Positions 13,801 through 26,871 of a stretch of 64,000 nt of DNA are shown piece after piece. The stretch is taken from NCBI GenBank assembly GCA_021397835.1, contig JAJFZO010000230.1:4272001-4336000 (forward strand), in the 5' to 3' direction. Under the pieces are notes generated by a model that had not been told where the DNA came from, did not search any database, and worked only from the letters and a program-made list of their open reading frames with translations. Numbering within the stretch: position 1 is the first letter of the stretch; each line of letters begins with the position of its first letter. A program made the translations under genes and the position numbers. The stretch comes from Moringa oleifera (Eukaryota; Streptophyta; Magnoliopsida; Brassicales; Moringaceae).

Positions 13801-15779
13801 GTTGTCTGCCGTCTTCCATCAAACTGAGTTTGTAGATCTCTTGTATTAGTATCTTTGATTTGTGATCACTGTCACCAGTAGCTTGAGAGGGCATATGCCT
13901 TAAATGATATTATTGACAATTTCGTTGGAGTTACCATTTTTCTTAGTTCCATCAGATGGTTGCACTCTCTATCTCTGTCTCTCTCCTAATCCCATCCATT
14001 CTTGTTTCCCTTGCATTAGCCCAGGGTTTCTGTGCTACCTGTTTTAGTCACTTTTAAGCCACTCTGGGATTTTTTTACAAGATTGAGGATAGAGACATCT
14101 CTACATAGCTGTTAAACAATGTTTTACCCTTATTAAATACTGTAAGAAATTTCTGCTAAACTAGAAGCAAATTACAATGAGAAGTTCTATTATGGCCTTG
14201 ACAATATGATATAAGAATTCGGGGAGAGGAGCAGCATAAGAGTTCTTACCTTATTATATTAATTAGAATCTTTGGATTAGACTGTGCTTCAAAAAAAAAA
14301 TGACAAAGGGTAACACAACCAAGTTTTATGTGTGAAATTTATGCTCACAACTAATGTACCAAAGCATACATTACTGGAGGAAAATTTTTAAATTCTTGAG
14401 TTTTGGAGAATGATGTTAATATAGCTTTGGTATGTGAAGTAAATTAGTCAATTCGCTTTCAAAAATCATATTTTCCTTGAAACACTTTTGAATTTCAGAA
14501 CTATTGAATGGTGATGAAAAAGATGACAAACACTTCACTTTATGTTGCAAGATCTCTCCTGAACTCGGTCAATTCTTTCTCCACCAAATGTATTGTGTAA
14601 AGCTGAAAATTAAGTGGAATGCTTCATTTTCATTTGTTGTGTGTATGTGTGTTCATCTATTGCTTGTGCAATGTGCATGTTTGGGAAGACTCATTATGCT
14701 TGATTTAATACGGAAAATCTGCTGTAAGGTTGTCCCTACTGAATGCTTAAGTTTGAGGGAGAAATTCATCTTGCAGATGGTTCGGAGTGCCTTAAATGAT
14801 CAAGGGAATGGCCATCTCAGAGCAGTTTGCAGGTCCTCCTTTTTGAATTGATTCTAATCGTAGGAGGAGAAACTTCTCAAAATTTCTTAAGCTTAATAGC
14901 TTTTGAGTGCTTTTAGAGAAGGAATATCGTGACGTAATAGTTTCTAAATTAGATGTGGTATGAAAAATATAGCCTGCCTGTTATTAATTGAGAAGCTAGG
15001 AAGCAGAACAAAGTGTTAAATTGGGGAAATTAGGAAAATAGTTTATGAAATAAAGATTACAAATGGGTGACTAGTTGGAAACCTGAAGTTACAATTCCAT
15101 TTTCTATTGAATGTCTATGTATGTCCCTTGGAATAGCTTCAAACAGTTTTTCCATCCCATAAGTTGCATGAAGTCTTTTATACTTGTTATACACGTGCCA
15201 TGCAAAGTAGTTTTGTGAACTAATGTACATAACTTATTTGTGCACAAGATGAAGCTGCTTTAGTAAAATTACTGATAATTAAATTCCAAGTACTATATAA
15301 GAACTACAGAGACATTGATGAGAAAAGCGGCTCCTTTTCACATTTTTCAAACTTCAAATATTTGAAGGTTTCTTTGTGCCCACAAACTTCTGTGCAATTC
15401 ATTATGTGATAAATCTGGTGATGAAAAAATTAGAGGAGAGAAATAGTTACTTTGTTGGTGGAGAGGGCATCTGTAAATCCGTTTGTTCTTTTCCTAGATT
15501 TTGCAAGTGCAAATGTGCTTTGGTCATTTCTTCTACACCATTTCATGAATTTAACTTTTTGTTAGTCCTAGTTCTATCTTACTTGCAATTTCAAAGTCAG
15601 AATATGAAAAAATTTGTGTGGAGAGCGCAATAGTTGCCATGCAAAGAAAGTGTGGGACTAATTTTTTATTTGATAATGTTTTTTGCTTTTTCTTGCAGTT
15701 AATGGAAAATGTGATACCAATTGTGGAGAAGCAGAGAGTACCACGTGTTCTTCGGAGAGTTCGTTCCTTGCAGTGGTAG
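10855..15779 (+). CDS. GBF4: Group A bZIP transcription factor, GBF4-like (ABI5/AREB family), 4 exons
   Basis: Exons are 10855-11643, 11805-11876, 13503-13532 and 15699-15779, all in phase 0 with GT-AG introns, giving 323 aa. In order, the protein has a Ser-rich N-terminus; TVDGILRN (about 64-71); KSVDEVWREIVSGE; MTLEDFLAKAG; a glycine-rich stretch; the basic region at 239-263 with N251-x7-R259 in NRESAARSR; and a zipper with leucines at 269, 276 and 283 carried by exons 2 to 4. It ends in VRSLQW. The conserved boxes are casein kinase/SnRK2 target-type segments of ABA-related group A bZIPs, and the layout closely resembles Arabidopsis GBF4 (known; homology inferred by eye). It should act in the nucleus on ACGT-core elements. 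Introns 2 and 3 are long (1.6 and 2.2 kb). The exon 1 donor (CAG|GTCATC) is weak and is followed by a long T/C run and a poly-A run. The ortholog name is likely but not tested against other group A members. Confidence 0.93.
11664..11735 (+). repeat. Low-complexity T/C tract then poly-A in bZIP intron 1
   Basis: A T-rich run with CT repeats (about 11664-11719) is followed by about 14 adenines. It sits 20 bases after a non-consensus donor. T-rich intronic sequence supports 5' splice site use in plants, which may help this weak donor; that is inference. Confidence 0.6.
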
Positions 15780-17930
15780 AATTAATATTTAGTGGTTGTG
15801 TAAGATGGAAAACAAACACCCTACTCTGATATGGCTGAGGTTAGACAGAAAAATAAAAATTAAAAAAAGTAGGGCTTTCTTTTTGGACATTCATCTTCTT
15901 TTGGATTAGACATCTCAATCCAACCAGCTTTTGTGGTTCTTGGTATGAAGAAAAAGGGATTGCAACCTGAGTCACAGAGGAAAATTCCTTATACTGGAAA
16001 TGAGAGGAAATGCTCAAAGCCTGAGTTGATGGATGTAGTTAGTGGCAACACACATGTTTCTCCCTGAATGTTGATGTCATGGAAAGTTGGAGGATTCTGG
16101 ACTTGCATTCTGTATTTATGCATTGACAAGCAAGAAGACAGCACTTCTAGCTAATTATAGATTGTTGATAGTAATCTATTTTTGCTAAATTTAAATTAGG
16201 CTATGGGACGTGTCTGTGTGTGTTTGATCTCTTTTGTAATGCTGATTCATATTAGGAATCTGCTTGATGTCTGCAGAAGTCAATAGAATTGTTGAATGAA
16301 AACACTAGCTGGTAATTATTTTGCAGCTCCTGGCCTGAAAGTGTGACCACATTATTGCCTTTTCAATGGAGTCCACTGCTTCAAAAGCTTGTTAATTTAT
16401 TCTGTTTTGCGGAATCATTTTACCCGGAATGAGAAATTCACTGAAGGCTTTAAACTTGATGACAATTTGGTTTAGCACAAAACCTCAAGAAAGAAAGCCT
16501 GGATCTGTGAGTGGTGTTTGCATGGTTTGTTGTTTTGTCTTTGTATGAAAATGCCATGCCTGACCCCCCGAAGCTCTCTCTATAACTGAAAGAAGTAGGA
16601 GATGAGTAGCAAAGAAAAGCCATGGTTTTCTGGCTTTTACATGTAAAATATTTATGTTAAGAGACATGGAATTGTCTTGTTGCAAAACAAATATCTTGGG
16701 CACGATCTTTGTTCTTTAGATGTTCTCGAAGTACTTTGGTTGCCGTTCTTTTGTCTTTTCTTTTGTCCATTTACTGTTGGCTGAGGAGTTGGCCCACATT
16801 AAAAGTTACAATTTTGAAGTAAAAAGCTGGAATTCTGGCTGTCATAGTAAAATGTGAGGCGGGAGAGCTCAAGCCCTCATAACAAGCGAGTCTTGTTGTT
16901 AATTAATGGTTCATTCATTTTATATTAATATAATCGCAACCAATTTAGTATGTAAGATGCTTAATGCTATATTTTTGAAATTGATCTTAAAAAGTAAAAA
17001 TTTTAAAATGTGCTGTGTTAGAGGCGTGTAATAATTATTAAGGGGCCAACATCGTATACTGAGATGCATTACATTACAAAGTCGAGTGAAAGGTCTTTAA
17101 AAATAATTTTTTCAATGATAAGTTTAATGTCTCATTTCATGTAAAACCCAGTTATGATGGAAAGTATCATAATACTCTTAAGAAACATACATTAATATAT
17201 ATATATATATATTCCTTTTTATTCACATTTGTTTCAAGGTTAAGATTTTTTGTTTTATTTGAGTTGTGTTGACATTTTTAAAATAATATGGTATATGTCA
17301 ATTTAATAAAGTAAATGGTTAGTATCTTTTTATTTTTAGATTAACGAAAGATCTAAATCTTAGTTCCAAATATTTTGCTTGTGCGGATGAAAATTAATCA
17401 CATAAAGATATGACAGTATTCTAGATATGGAAGAATGCATTTGCTTCTTTATTTAGTACCGGGGACAAGTCTTTGATTTGCTTATCAGTGAATTTCCCTC
17501 TCTTTTCTTCACAAAAGCAAAAACGAAAACAAAAGGAATCTCATTAATTACATAAGTGAGATCTCATTCCCTTTCAAGTACATCAAATTTGATTAAGTGT
17601 GGGAGGAAAGATTGAATAGAAAAGGCAAAAGATTTCATAGAAGGGAGTAAATTGGATTCCTCAGGCTCCAAGGAAAATTGTTATTTAAACTCTTTGAGTT
17701 ATGAGAGACTGCAATGCGATAATCAAAGAAGTAATCATTTTAGAATAATAATACCCATCATTTTTAGTACCCAAATTGGCTTTGACACTCCAATTTTCTT
17801 TTGATAAAGTTTTGGAGGGTAAGAATTTCCAGGAACAAAATGATGCCAACTTTTACTGTGTAAAATAATCAGACTACCCAATCTCCAATGTTCATGTCTG
17901 GTCTCCATTCAGTCTTCTTTACCATGGAAA
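15780..17930. other. 3' region of the bZIP gene and spacer
   Basis: 15780 to about 16300 is moderate-GC sequence consistent with the 3' UTR of the bZIP gene. Beyond it are only short open frames without resemblance to known proteins, a TA microsatellite near 17192-17211, and AT-rich spacer before the phytocyanin promoter. Confidence 0.4.
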
Positions 17931-18045
17931 AGCCAATTTGCTTCTGACACTTTCCACACATACTCTCTCTGACTCTCTCTCTCTCTCTCTCACCACAAAC
18001 TCACAAACACTAAACAGCACACACCAGCCCATCTCTCTAAACCTG

Positions 18046-18046
<1 letters not shown>

Positions 18047-18082
<36 letters not shown>
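18047..18082 (+). repeat. (CT)18 microsatellite upstream of the phytocyanin gene
   Basis: This is an uninterrupted CT dinucleotide run, with a shorter CT-rich tract at about 17960-17993 just upstream. CT-rich (Y-patch-like) tracts are common in plant core promoters and 5' leaders. It lies about 130 bases before the start codon and should be length-polymorphic. Confidence 0.8.
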
Positions 18083-18085
<3 letters not shown>

Positions 18086-18117
18086 CTTTCTCAGTGACTC
18101 AGGGAGAGGTCTGCAGA

Positions 18118-18123
18118 TATAAA
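18118..18123 (+). promoter_or_regulatory. TATA box candidate of the phytocyanin gene
   Basis: TATAAA in the context GATATAAAGC lies 95 bases before the ATG at 18213 and just after the CT tracts. Position and sequence fit a plant TATA box with a leader of about 60 bases. Confidence 0.5.
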
Positions 18124-18212
18124 GCTGGAAAGTCTCCCCATAAGCCCTCCAATCTGATCTCTCCTCGCTCTTTCAAAATCAATACCAAAACGGAGTAAGT
18201 AACAAGCAGTTC

Positions 18213-19866
18213 ATGGAGATTTTCTCCATGCTTATCTTCTTCCTCTCTCTTGCCTCTTTGCTCCTCCAGCCTTGCCTCTCTGCAACACTGCTAGTGGATG
18301 GTGTCTCAACGTGGAAAAACCCCAGTGTTCACGTAGGAGATTCTATAAGTAAGTAGTTAAGATACTCTCACCAGGAGAAGAAGATATTTGTTTTGTTTGG
18401 GTATTTTGAGTCTTTTGTTTTGCTACCAACTAACATGCCTTTGTTTTGTCTTTTTCTCTGTAATTCTCAGTTTTCAAACACCAGGATCACTATAAGCTCT
18501 ACATTTTCCAGAACAAAAATGCCTTTAATGTTTGCAACTTCACCCAGGCTACACTCCTCACCAAACCCAATTCCACCTCCTACACGGTATGCCTCTCTCG
18601 CTCTCTCCACACTTCATCTGGGAAATTTATTTTCTCTGTAAACCTCATCTGGGAACTTCATTTTTTCTGTAAACCTCATCTGGGTACGTCACTTTCTCTG
18701 AAAACTTCACCTGGGTCCTTTATTTTTTCTGTAAACTTCTTCTGAGTACTTTGATTTTCTAGTTAAACTTGATCTGGATTCTGTTAAGATATCCGAAGAT
18801 TCTCTGTTTTACAACTGACTTTTTTTCTCACAATTCTAGTAGGATCTGCTTCACTTAAAATGGCTGTGTCAAAAAGAACTTTTAGCTCAGAAACATTTTC
18901 TCTTTTACGTTCTTGAAATTAGTTCATTTATGGTTTCTATTGAAATTTATTCAAAATTCTTACTTCTTTATGGGTTAACCATTTTCTTGTTTACGATGAC
19001 ATAAGCTTCCAGAAACGAAACTTGATTTTTTCCCTGGTTCAGAAAATTATTACAGTCTCTGACTTCAAAATTTTGTTTCTTACAATGCCTAGTGGCACCC
19101 GTCACGCCCTGGTTTCTACTACTTCTCCTTCAACGACGGCTCTCTGAACACATGCCAAAGCTCTCAAAAGTTCTCCATAAAAGTTTCTGCCCCACCACCA
19201 ACAGCAAGTCCCTCAGCGGAGCTCCCTCCAATGTCAGCTCCTGCACCCATTTCCGGAGGTGTGGTGTCATCTTCTCCGACGTATCCGTGGCCCTTCCGGC
19301 CCCGCCAAGCAGCTTCTTCCCCGGGGCCAGCTCCCAGTACTGCAAGCTCACCGGTAACAGTGCCAACACTAGTGCCTGATAAAGGTGGAGGTATCCCATT
19401 CATCAACAGCAATCCTGCTGTTCCCTTGCCTACTGGTGAAGTCGACTCAGCAACAATACGCCCAATGCCCACTTCAGGCCACGCAAGACAGGTTCCCTCT
19501 CTCTTCCCCCCTGATAGGTGTCCAATTTAATGCATTGCAATCAATGGGTTAAAAATAAGCTATGTAGAATCAAGATTGCATTTTTATCTTACGAGCTTCA
19601 TATTTTTTGCTATTAGAACATAAAGCTGGAGAATAATTATGAAAAATTAATACCGCGTGGAATCTTTTGAGCTAGTACCCACTCACAGGACCATTTTATA
19701 TACAGTTACATATTTGTTTATTCTACGTACTTAGTGGGAACACATGTATACATTGATTGGTGGTTGATTGGGTGTTGTTTGTTTTTATTGGGTTGGATTG
19801 CAGGTGATGGTGGGGTTTCTTGCAGGTCAAACGGCTCTATTTTCTATGGTATTGCTGCTGCTATAA
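18213..19866 (+). CDS. GPI-anchored phytocyanin-like (early nodulin-like) protein, 4 exons
   Basis: Exons are 18213-18348, 18471-18586, 19093-19491 and 19804-19866, giving 237 aa; the exon 1/2 junction is phase 1 and completes ATT. Residues 1-24 are a signal peptide (hydrophobic core, ending CLSA). Residues 25-116 form a plastocyanin-like domain with VGDSIIFKHQDHYKLYIF, Cys67 and Cys105 (the expected disulfide) and PGFYYFSFNDG. About 116-215 is Pro/Ser/Ala-rich, AGP-like. A C-terminal hydrophobic tail (VGFLAGQTALFSMVLLLL) fits a GPI signal. His52 aligns with the first copper ligand, but the usual Cys-x4-His-x4-Met/Gln set is replaced by FNDGSLNTCQSSQ, so type 1 copper binding is unlikely; this is typical of early nodulin-like members. 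It would act at the plasma membrane/apoplast; the molecular role is not known. A second acceptor AG, 22 bases into exon 4, would shift the frame and remove the GPI tail. Confidence 0.9.
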
Positions 19867-19869
19867 ACA

Positions 19870-22800
19870 AAAGAAAAAGAGAGAGAAAATGATGGAATTT
19901 GTAAAAACCCATAAAGAAAGGTACTAATACGCAGCAAAGCAGTGTGGTTGGAGAGGCTAAAGTAGCTTTAAGAGCGATGATTACGACCATGTAATGTAGT
20001 GATGATGCTCTCATGGCCTACTTTGGAATCATTTGTCACTTTTGTTCTTCAGCTTTGCCATCCAATGGATTACTCTGCAACTGTTACTTTCTCTTCTTTT
20101 TGGTTTTTTCCCCCTACCGTTTTCTTCTCTTTCTCTATTTTCACCGTAAATTTGAAGTCCCAAAGACCCATTTCATTGTCGGCTAAAGGATTTTCTCTTT
20201 CTCTTTTTGGATGCTTACCCAAAAAGAGGGGAAAGTGAACTAAGTTGATGGGCTGAATTGGAGCATCCAGGCTTCATTCTGTTTCGAAGAGGGGAAGATC
20301 ACAGTAGAATTGGAAAATTTTAATTCAGACTTAGTGAGTTATTAAGTAATGTCTATGAGGATGATTCCTTTTACATCATTAGTACAAAAAAGAAAATTAA
20401 TGTAATAATAAGTGTAAACTAGACAATATGATATCATTAAACCAATGTGTTTTTTTCAATTGAACGTGAAAAACAAGAAGTTTAAAGGTTAGAGATCGGA
20501 TGGAGATCGATCAAAAATTGAATTATGGCATAATAAGTAATTATAATATTTAAAATTAATTATATAAATATATATTTTTTCACAACTTTAAATTAAGATT
20601 TATAAAAAATATTACTTAATTAAAACTTATATTTTTTATTAATTTTTTAATGTAAGATTTTTATTTATAATTTTTATTAATATTAAAAATTTTACACATA
20701 TACGTGATGTACATTTGATTTTTTACTTGCATAATTATTATAACATCTGTAAATATTATCAAAATAAATAAAATAATTATTTTTTACATCAAACTTAATA
20801 AAAATATGTAAAATATAAATATTTAAAAAGAATAAATTTTATTTATCTTATAATATTTAAAAAGGTATTGAGATAATTTTACAAGTAAAATTCACATGCA
20901 CATAATACTAATAAAAACATGAATAAAAATCTTATAAAAATATAAATCTCAAAAAAATATAATTTTTTTATGGGTTTTAATTTAATATCGTAAAGAAATA
21001 CAGATCTTAATGATGTAATTAATTTTAATATTTTTATTTATATATTATTAATATAAAAATATAAAAAATAAAAATAATATTTATTGTTTATAAAAAATAA
21101 TATTAAAATATTAAAAATTAATTTTCTTTTAAACCAATATTTTTGATAAAACTATAAAAAAAAGTTTATCATTAAATAACTTAGTCTTGATAATATAAAT
21201 ACATAAAAAATCAATTTTAACAACTAAATAAGACTTCTTCGTAACAATTAATAGAAAATTCATGAAAATTTTGGAGTACAAAGATTTGAATTGTGTACAA
21301 AACACAGACATATGAAACAAAACAGATTTACATAGAAACACATTTTCCTATATAACCATAGCCAATCTTATGACCGATTACCCAAATTCTCACAATTTGA
21401 AATCACAATGAAAGTGTTTTATTGCCAATGCTAATTATCATGTCTTCCTTCCCATAAGTAACTAAGTAATCTCTCTTTCAATTATACTTTATCAAATTCT
21501 TTGAAATATTGGTTTCCATAATTAATCGGTCAATCGGTCATAGCATGACAAGCTATAGACATACACAATAAAGTATAGTGCAAATGTAATCTTTCTTGAT
21601 CTTCACATCTTGATCTATTTAATTTCATTTGGTAATTAAAGTCCATTACTGTGCAAAAATAGCTTTTCTTGATGATCTTTTAGGTAGAGATAATATAATC
21701 CTATTATGAGTTAATGGATCAATTTCTTATTGCGCGCTTCACTTGAGTAAGATGTACTAAACACCCTAAGGCAGCAACTGATGAACCAAAGTGTCAAATA
21801 TCAAATGGTAATACTGAACTTGAATTTGAATGATTTGAATGATAAGATAATATTTTATTAAAAATTAAAAAAATGATATGCATAAGATAATAATTTAAAT
21901 ATAATAATAAATAAATAAATTGAAGAGAAAATAGAAAGAACAAATAAATTTTAGTGATTTAGTAAAATGCATACATTTGTAAGGCGCAACATAAACTATT
22001 CTTCAGAAGATTACCTTTTTCACTTCTAAAATCTTTCTTAAGGAAAACTATCTTCTAAAATCAAATAAAGAACCCCACAACTCTTAATTTATAAAATATA
22101 CAAAATAAGAATAAAATTATTAGAATCTTTTCACTTCTTCGATATTTATAATGACAAAACAAGATTCAAATGAGACTATTAAAAAGGATAAACATTATCT
22201 ATAATAAATGATCTCTTGTCTTCTAACAAGCTTCATCAGCAATCAACTATGTTGTCATCGTTGTGAATCTTCTGCAGTGAAATTTAACTCAATCTCCTGC
22301 CTAATGAACACCCATAAAACCAACCAAAAAAAAAAAAAACTCAATCACTATTACATAATGCTTCTTGATGAAGTACTTTTTTTTTTCTTGCAATTATCAA
22401 ATGATTTCTATCAAATTAACCATGAATTTATCAACAACTCTCATTACTTATGCAATATCGAACTGTACACATCATGAAAATAAAATACATTATACTGCAA
22501 CAAATATAATTTTTAAAAAACTTTTATTTTCTCCACTTCTATGTTAGAGGATTGTTTTGAAAACAAGTATTAACCAATAGAAAATAGAGTATTAACTATT
22601 GGGTATCTTGCACAATAAAGCGACAAAAAATCTTTTCAACATAACTCTTAAGTTATTCACTATTTTTTATTCTTTCAACCTCTAAAGGTCTTTAGCCAAC
22701 TAAGCTTTTAAGTTAGAAACGTGCTGACATTGATACTTGCAACTAATCACTCATCTATATATAATAAAATTATTAAATAATCATCACATATAAATAGGCA

Positions 22801-25800
22801 TCCTAGTTAGCATCACATTTATAGAAAACCCTAACCTTACAATGAAGGAATTAAATCACTTGCACAAACATCTTGGTATTAATTTCATCATACAATGGTT
22901 TGCTCACAAATCATAGTAAATTCTTCACGTAGGACAATGAAGTCTCTGGCTTGAGTCATATACATATTCCTTTAAAGCAAATGCACCAAAATAAAAAATA
23001 ATGATGTACCCCACTTTATAAGAACACTAATGTTCCTTCAACTGTCTTAGTTGTTTGCTTCATCTTAATCCACATTCTTCGTTGTACTTTTTTTTTTTTT
23101 TGGTGTCTTTATACCAGCAATATTTCTTACAATCCTTTGCAATGGTTTTCTCAAACACATTGAAGAAAATCATCTCTTTTTATCGTCAGCTAATATCGAC
23201 TATTGTTAATTCATTTTTCTTAGTAAAATTAAGATCAAATATCTCCTCTATCTTTCTTTTCTGTTTCAAAAAAAAAATACAATGTATTAATCCTTCACAA
23301 GAGCCACATGCATCTTCAACTTTCAAACTGGATACTTGAAACCATTGAACTTTAGATCTTTGAATTAAAATGAAGATTTTATATATAATCAAAACACTAC
23401 AACAAAACTTTTGCTGCTAATTGTTGAAAATTATAAGAAGTAGATACGTATAAGAAAACAATTCAAAGATAATAATAATTTTAAAAAAAAGGTGAGAAGA
23501 AAGTAAAGAGAAAACAAACGTATATATATGGTTCAACAATATGTTTACATCCACAGGACACAGTAAAAGATATTTTTCATAAGAAAATTTCAAATAAAAT
23601 GGGAAGATTACTCTTTCTTACTCTTAGTCTCCCATAATCCTCTCTTTAAGACAACCCTTAGTAAGGTAAGATAGAACCTTATCACTAAGAACAAGGAACC
23701 CATGCGACTGTCAACTTGTAAAATATACACCCAAAAAAAAAAAATGCTAACAACCCATCACCTGTTGGATATTTATAATGATAAAATAGGATTCAAATTA
23801 TTATTAAAAATGATAAACAAAATGATTCTTATTTTCAAGATGGTTATTCAAATATTTAAAATCATAAATAAATACCAAAAAACTAAATAATGATAGATTT
23901 AACAAGATTTCTAGCCTCACTCTTGTCATGCATTGTCTCTTGAATACAGCCTTTGCCAGTGCAGTTCTATGTGCTGTTCATGCAAGAAGACATAGTTTTG
24001 AAATAACTTTGATTCTAATTGTTGCAAAAGAATGCAAATCAAAACTCCTATTAAGGGCTCATGCAATTGATTCTGAAGCTTAGAGTAAGCCTCCTCTCAG
24101 CCGTAGCGCGTGGTTGATCTGTTTAATAATTAAATTGAGTTAGAATTATCGATGTAAAAAATGGATAGATCGTGAATCTTATATTTTGAAATGAGCTATT
24201 CGATAAATTGATCATTTAAATTAAGTAAATGATTTAATGGACTGAACTCATTTAATACGTTTAAATTTAAATTAAATTTTATATAATAATTTGTATAATT
24301 AATAAAAAATTTATTAATCAAAAAATTAAAAACACAATTTAAATTTAAAAAAATTATTAAAAAATGTATCAAATTTTAGTGTATTATGATATTAAAAAAT
24401 TACGTAACTTTTATCTTATATCTTTTGTAATTTATATATTTTTTATAAGTTAGTCCATTTTATAAAATTGAATCTAACTTTATTTAATTTATTTATTTTT
24501 ATTAATGAAATATATATTATTTTAAATGCTTATTAATATTATGTACTTTATATTAAAATTTATCTTATAATTAAATAATAACATATATTACTTTCTAGTT
24601 CTATTGATTTTAATATTACACGTAGGAAACATATACTAATTTTTTTGATGTATTTTATATTTTAAAATTTTGATATTCTTAATTTAGTAATGTAATTTTT
24701 ATTAATATTTATCTTGTATATTAAAATTTACTTATTTATTTATATTATTTACTTTAAAATAGTAATTTAAATTGTTTATTAAATTGGCCGATGTAAACTT
24801 TATCATGACTCATATAAGACCCATTTAAAATTTATTAAAATTAATTCATGTAAAATTCTATAAAATATAATCCATAATGCGATGGATCAAACTCATGAAT
24901 AGGTAACAGGTAATATTTCAAGCGAATGAGTTCGACCCAACCTATTTATTTAAAAAACTCATCCAACTTTATGTAGGCTATGTTAGGTTGCAAGTTCATG
25001 AGTTGTAGTTCTGGGTTTAGGTTGTAAGTTCATGGGTCAAGACGAGCCGATGCGACTCATTGTTGACTTGAGCTTAAACCTATTTGTACATGCCGCTTTT
25101 AATTTCAAACAATATATGCCTCAACTTTGGCTATGCATGCATTCACCCATTTTAATTAATTTCAAACAATATATGCCTCAATTTTGGTCATTCAAAGGTT
25201 CACGCATTTTGATTTATAGGTTAATTTTATTTCATCCAATAGAAAGCTACCAATTGATCAAGTTTTAACGTGGACCAATCAGCAAAAGATGTATAATCTT
25301 TTTGGTTTGGTTTAATCTAAATTATTATTATTCCAATTTATCAAGATTGTCGTGTTAGCTCAACCCCAACTCGGTGCACCCATATCCAGCCCCAAGTTTG
25401 CCATGACCATACATAATGATCATAAATTTCTATAAAATAAAATAATTAAAAAACTTTTCAAATGGTGTATCTACAAATCAAGAACATACTCCCATAGAAG
25501 CCGTTTTACAGAATTGCTTCATCCATTTTTCATTCAGTGTCAAGAGAATGAAGACAAAATTGGTGCTGCCAAAGATATAAGGTCCCTGTATCAAAGTTTT
25601 TAGGCCATACTGATTTCCCGGAATGACTGGATCCTGATGCTGTTTTAGGCCATTTTTCAAAACTTGAGCTATTCATATTAGAGTCCGTATGTTATGCTAA
25701 AACAATCACTAAAAAAATTATTCTTATAATTTAAGAAGACTTGAAGCATAAGGTTCGGTCAAATCAATTGGCAGGCGAATCAAACATGGATCTCTTTTTT

Positions 25801-26775
25801 CTTTCTTATCAAACATAAAGTGAAAGGGAAAGATAAGTTATAAAGATCATGTAGCTAGGCTGCTAGCCCTAAGAGTTCCTAATTCAAAATGATAAAAGCC
25901 ATAAAAATAAGTTTCGAGACCGTATCTTTTACTCAGGATAACATACACAGCCCTAATAAAAAGAACGGAGACACTGCAACGCCCTTTTTATACTTTTTAA
26001 AGTAGTGGCTCTCATATGCATATATGGCCATACGGCTGCAAGACCTACACAGGCTTTGAAGTTCGATGATTAGCCAGCTGTGAAGCTGTGTCTGTGTAGG
26101 GACTTATTTTGAACTTCACAGGGCGTCTTGGGTGTATCACGTTTTCTCTTTTGGCTCCACTAAGGAGAAGATAATATTATGTATATATTATCCGAATCAC
26201 TATAAGATAACTTGCATAGACCGTAAACTGCAGGGGCCACCTCGGGCCATTGTGCCGGTTGGGGGTCTCCTCTCTATCCTCAAACTTCTTGTTCATGTGC
26301 TTCTCTTCCTCAGTTCTCCACTGAAACCCTCTTCACCTTCTTGAGGGAATTAGGTGGTCTTCAATGTTGATTCTTCTTCAGTCAGCTTGGCCTTGATTCT
26401 GTTCAAACCTTAATCATGTTTTAGAAACCTAAACACCTTACTAAATGCCCTCAACTCCACCTCCTCCTTCCACATAATCCACTTTATCAGCACCATCACC
26501 TGGTAAATCCGACTCTAATCTTTGGTTATCTCTTCTTATTAATGCTGTTTAGATTAATGATAGTAAGTCATTCAACTAAACTCAGACAGGTGAGTGTTTC
26601 ACGTTTTTAGTATCAAAGGTATAGCCTTTACTTCCCGCCAAGGCAACTGATAGCATAGGAAAAGCAGCCGACTTCAACTGTATTAACCGTGGCTCCTGGC
26701 TGCTCTCCTCCCTGAATAGCCTTATCAGCAAGCAATGAATATGTGCTTTACTCCTATGTACACCATCAAAATGCC
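19870..26775. other. 6.9-kb AT-rich intergenic region, no gene supported
   Basis: The first 400 bases (to about 20270) are GC-richer and probably the 3' UTR of the phytocyanin gene. From 20330 to 25060 the sequence is extremely AT-rich with only short frames lacking any family resemblance. A minus-strand frame at 25478-25660 and the moderately GC segment 25950-26780 were inspected; the latter probably contains the promoter of the RTM2-like gene. Confidence 0.45.
25101..25214 (+). repeat. 57-bp direct tandem duplication
   Basis: Two head-to-tail units with period 57 start at 25101 and 25158. Each begins AATTTCAAACAATATATGCC and continues with a CAACTTTGG/CAATTTTGG variant, then ATTCACCCATTTT/GTTCACGCATTTT. 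The copies have diverged by several substitutions. Function unknown. Confidence 0.75.
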
Positions 26776-26781
26776 ACCGTT

Positions 26782-26815
26782 AGGCTCTTATAAGCTTTAG
26801 GCTCTTATAAGCTTT
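26782..26815 (+). promoter_or_regulatory. Perfect 17-bp tandem duplication containing the TATA motif
   Basis: The 17-bp unit AGGCTCTTATAAGCTTT occurs twice without mismatch (26782-26798 and 26799-26815). Each unit carries a TTATAAG TATA-like motif; the second lies about 60 bases before the start codon of the RTM2-like gene at 26872. The distance fits a core promoter with a short leader. Two TATA motifs 17 bases apart could give two start-site clusters (inference). Confidence 0.6.
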
Positions 26816-26871
26816 TACCAACAGAGCCAAACTTCAAGAGAAAAGAAGAAAAAAAATTAGTAAAAGAAGAT

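Noticed and set aside
14504..14851. 115-codon plus-strand open frame inside intron 3 of the bZIP gene
   Set aside because: It has no recognisable domain, no usable splice sites in phase with the bZIP exons and an unusual Cys/Phe-rich composition. The bZIP reading frame is complete without it.
23055..23339. 94-codon Phe/Ser-rich frame
   Set aside because: It arises from T-rich low-complexity sequence with no motif and no splice context.
25478..25660. 60-codon minus-strand frame in AT-rich spacer
   Set aside because: The composition looks protein-like in two frames, suggesting a decayed coding remnant, but no family could be named and no extension was found.
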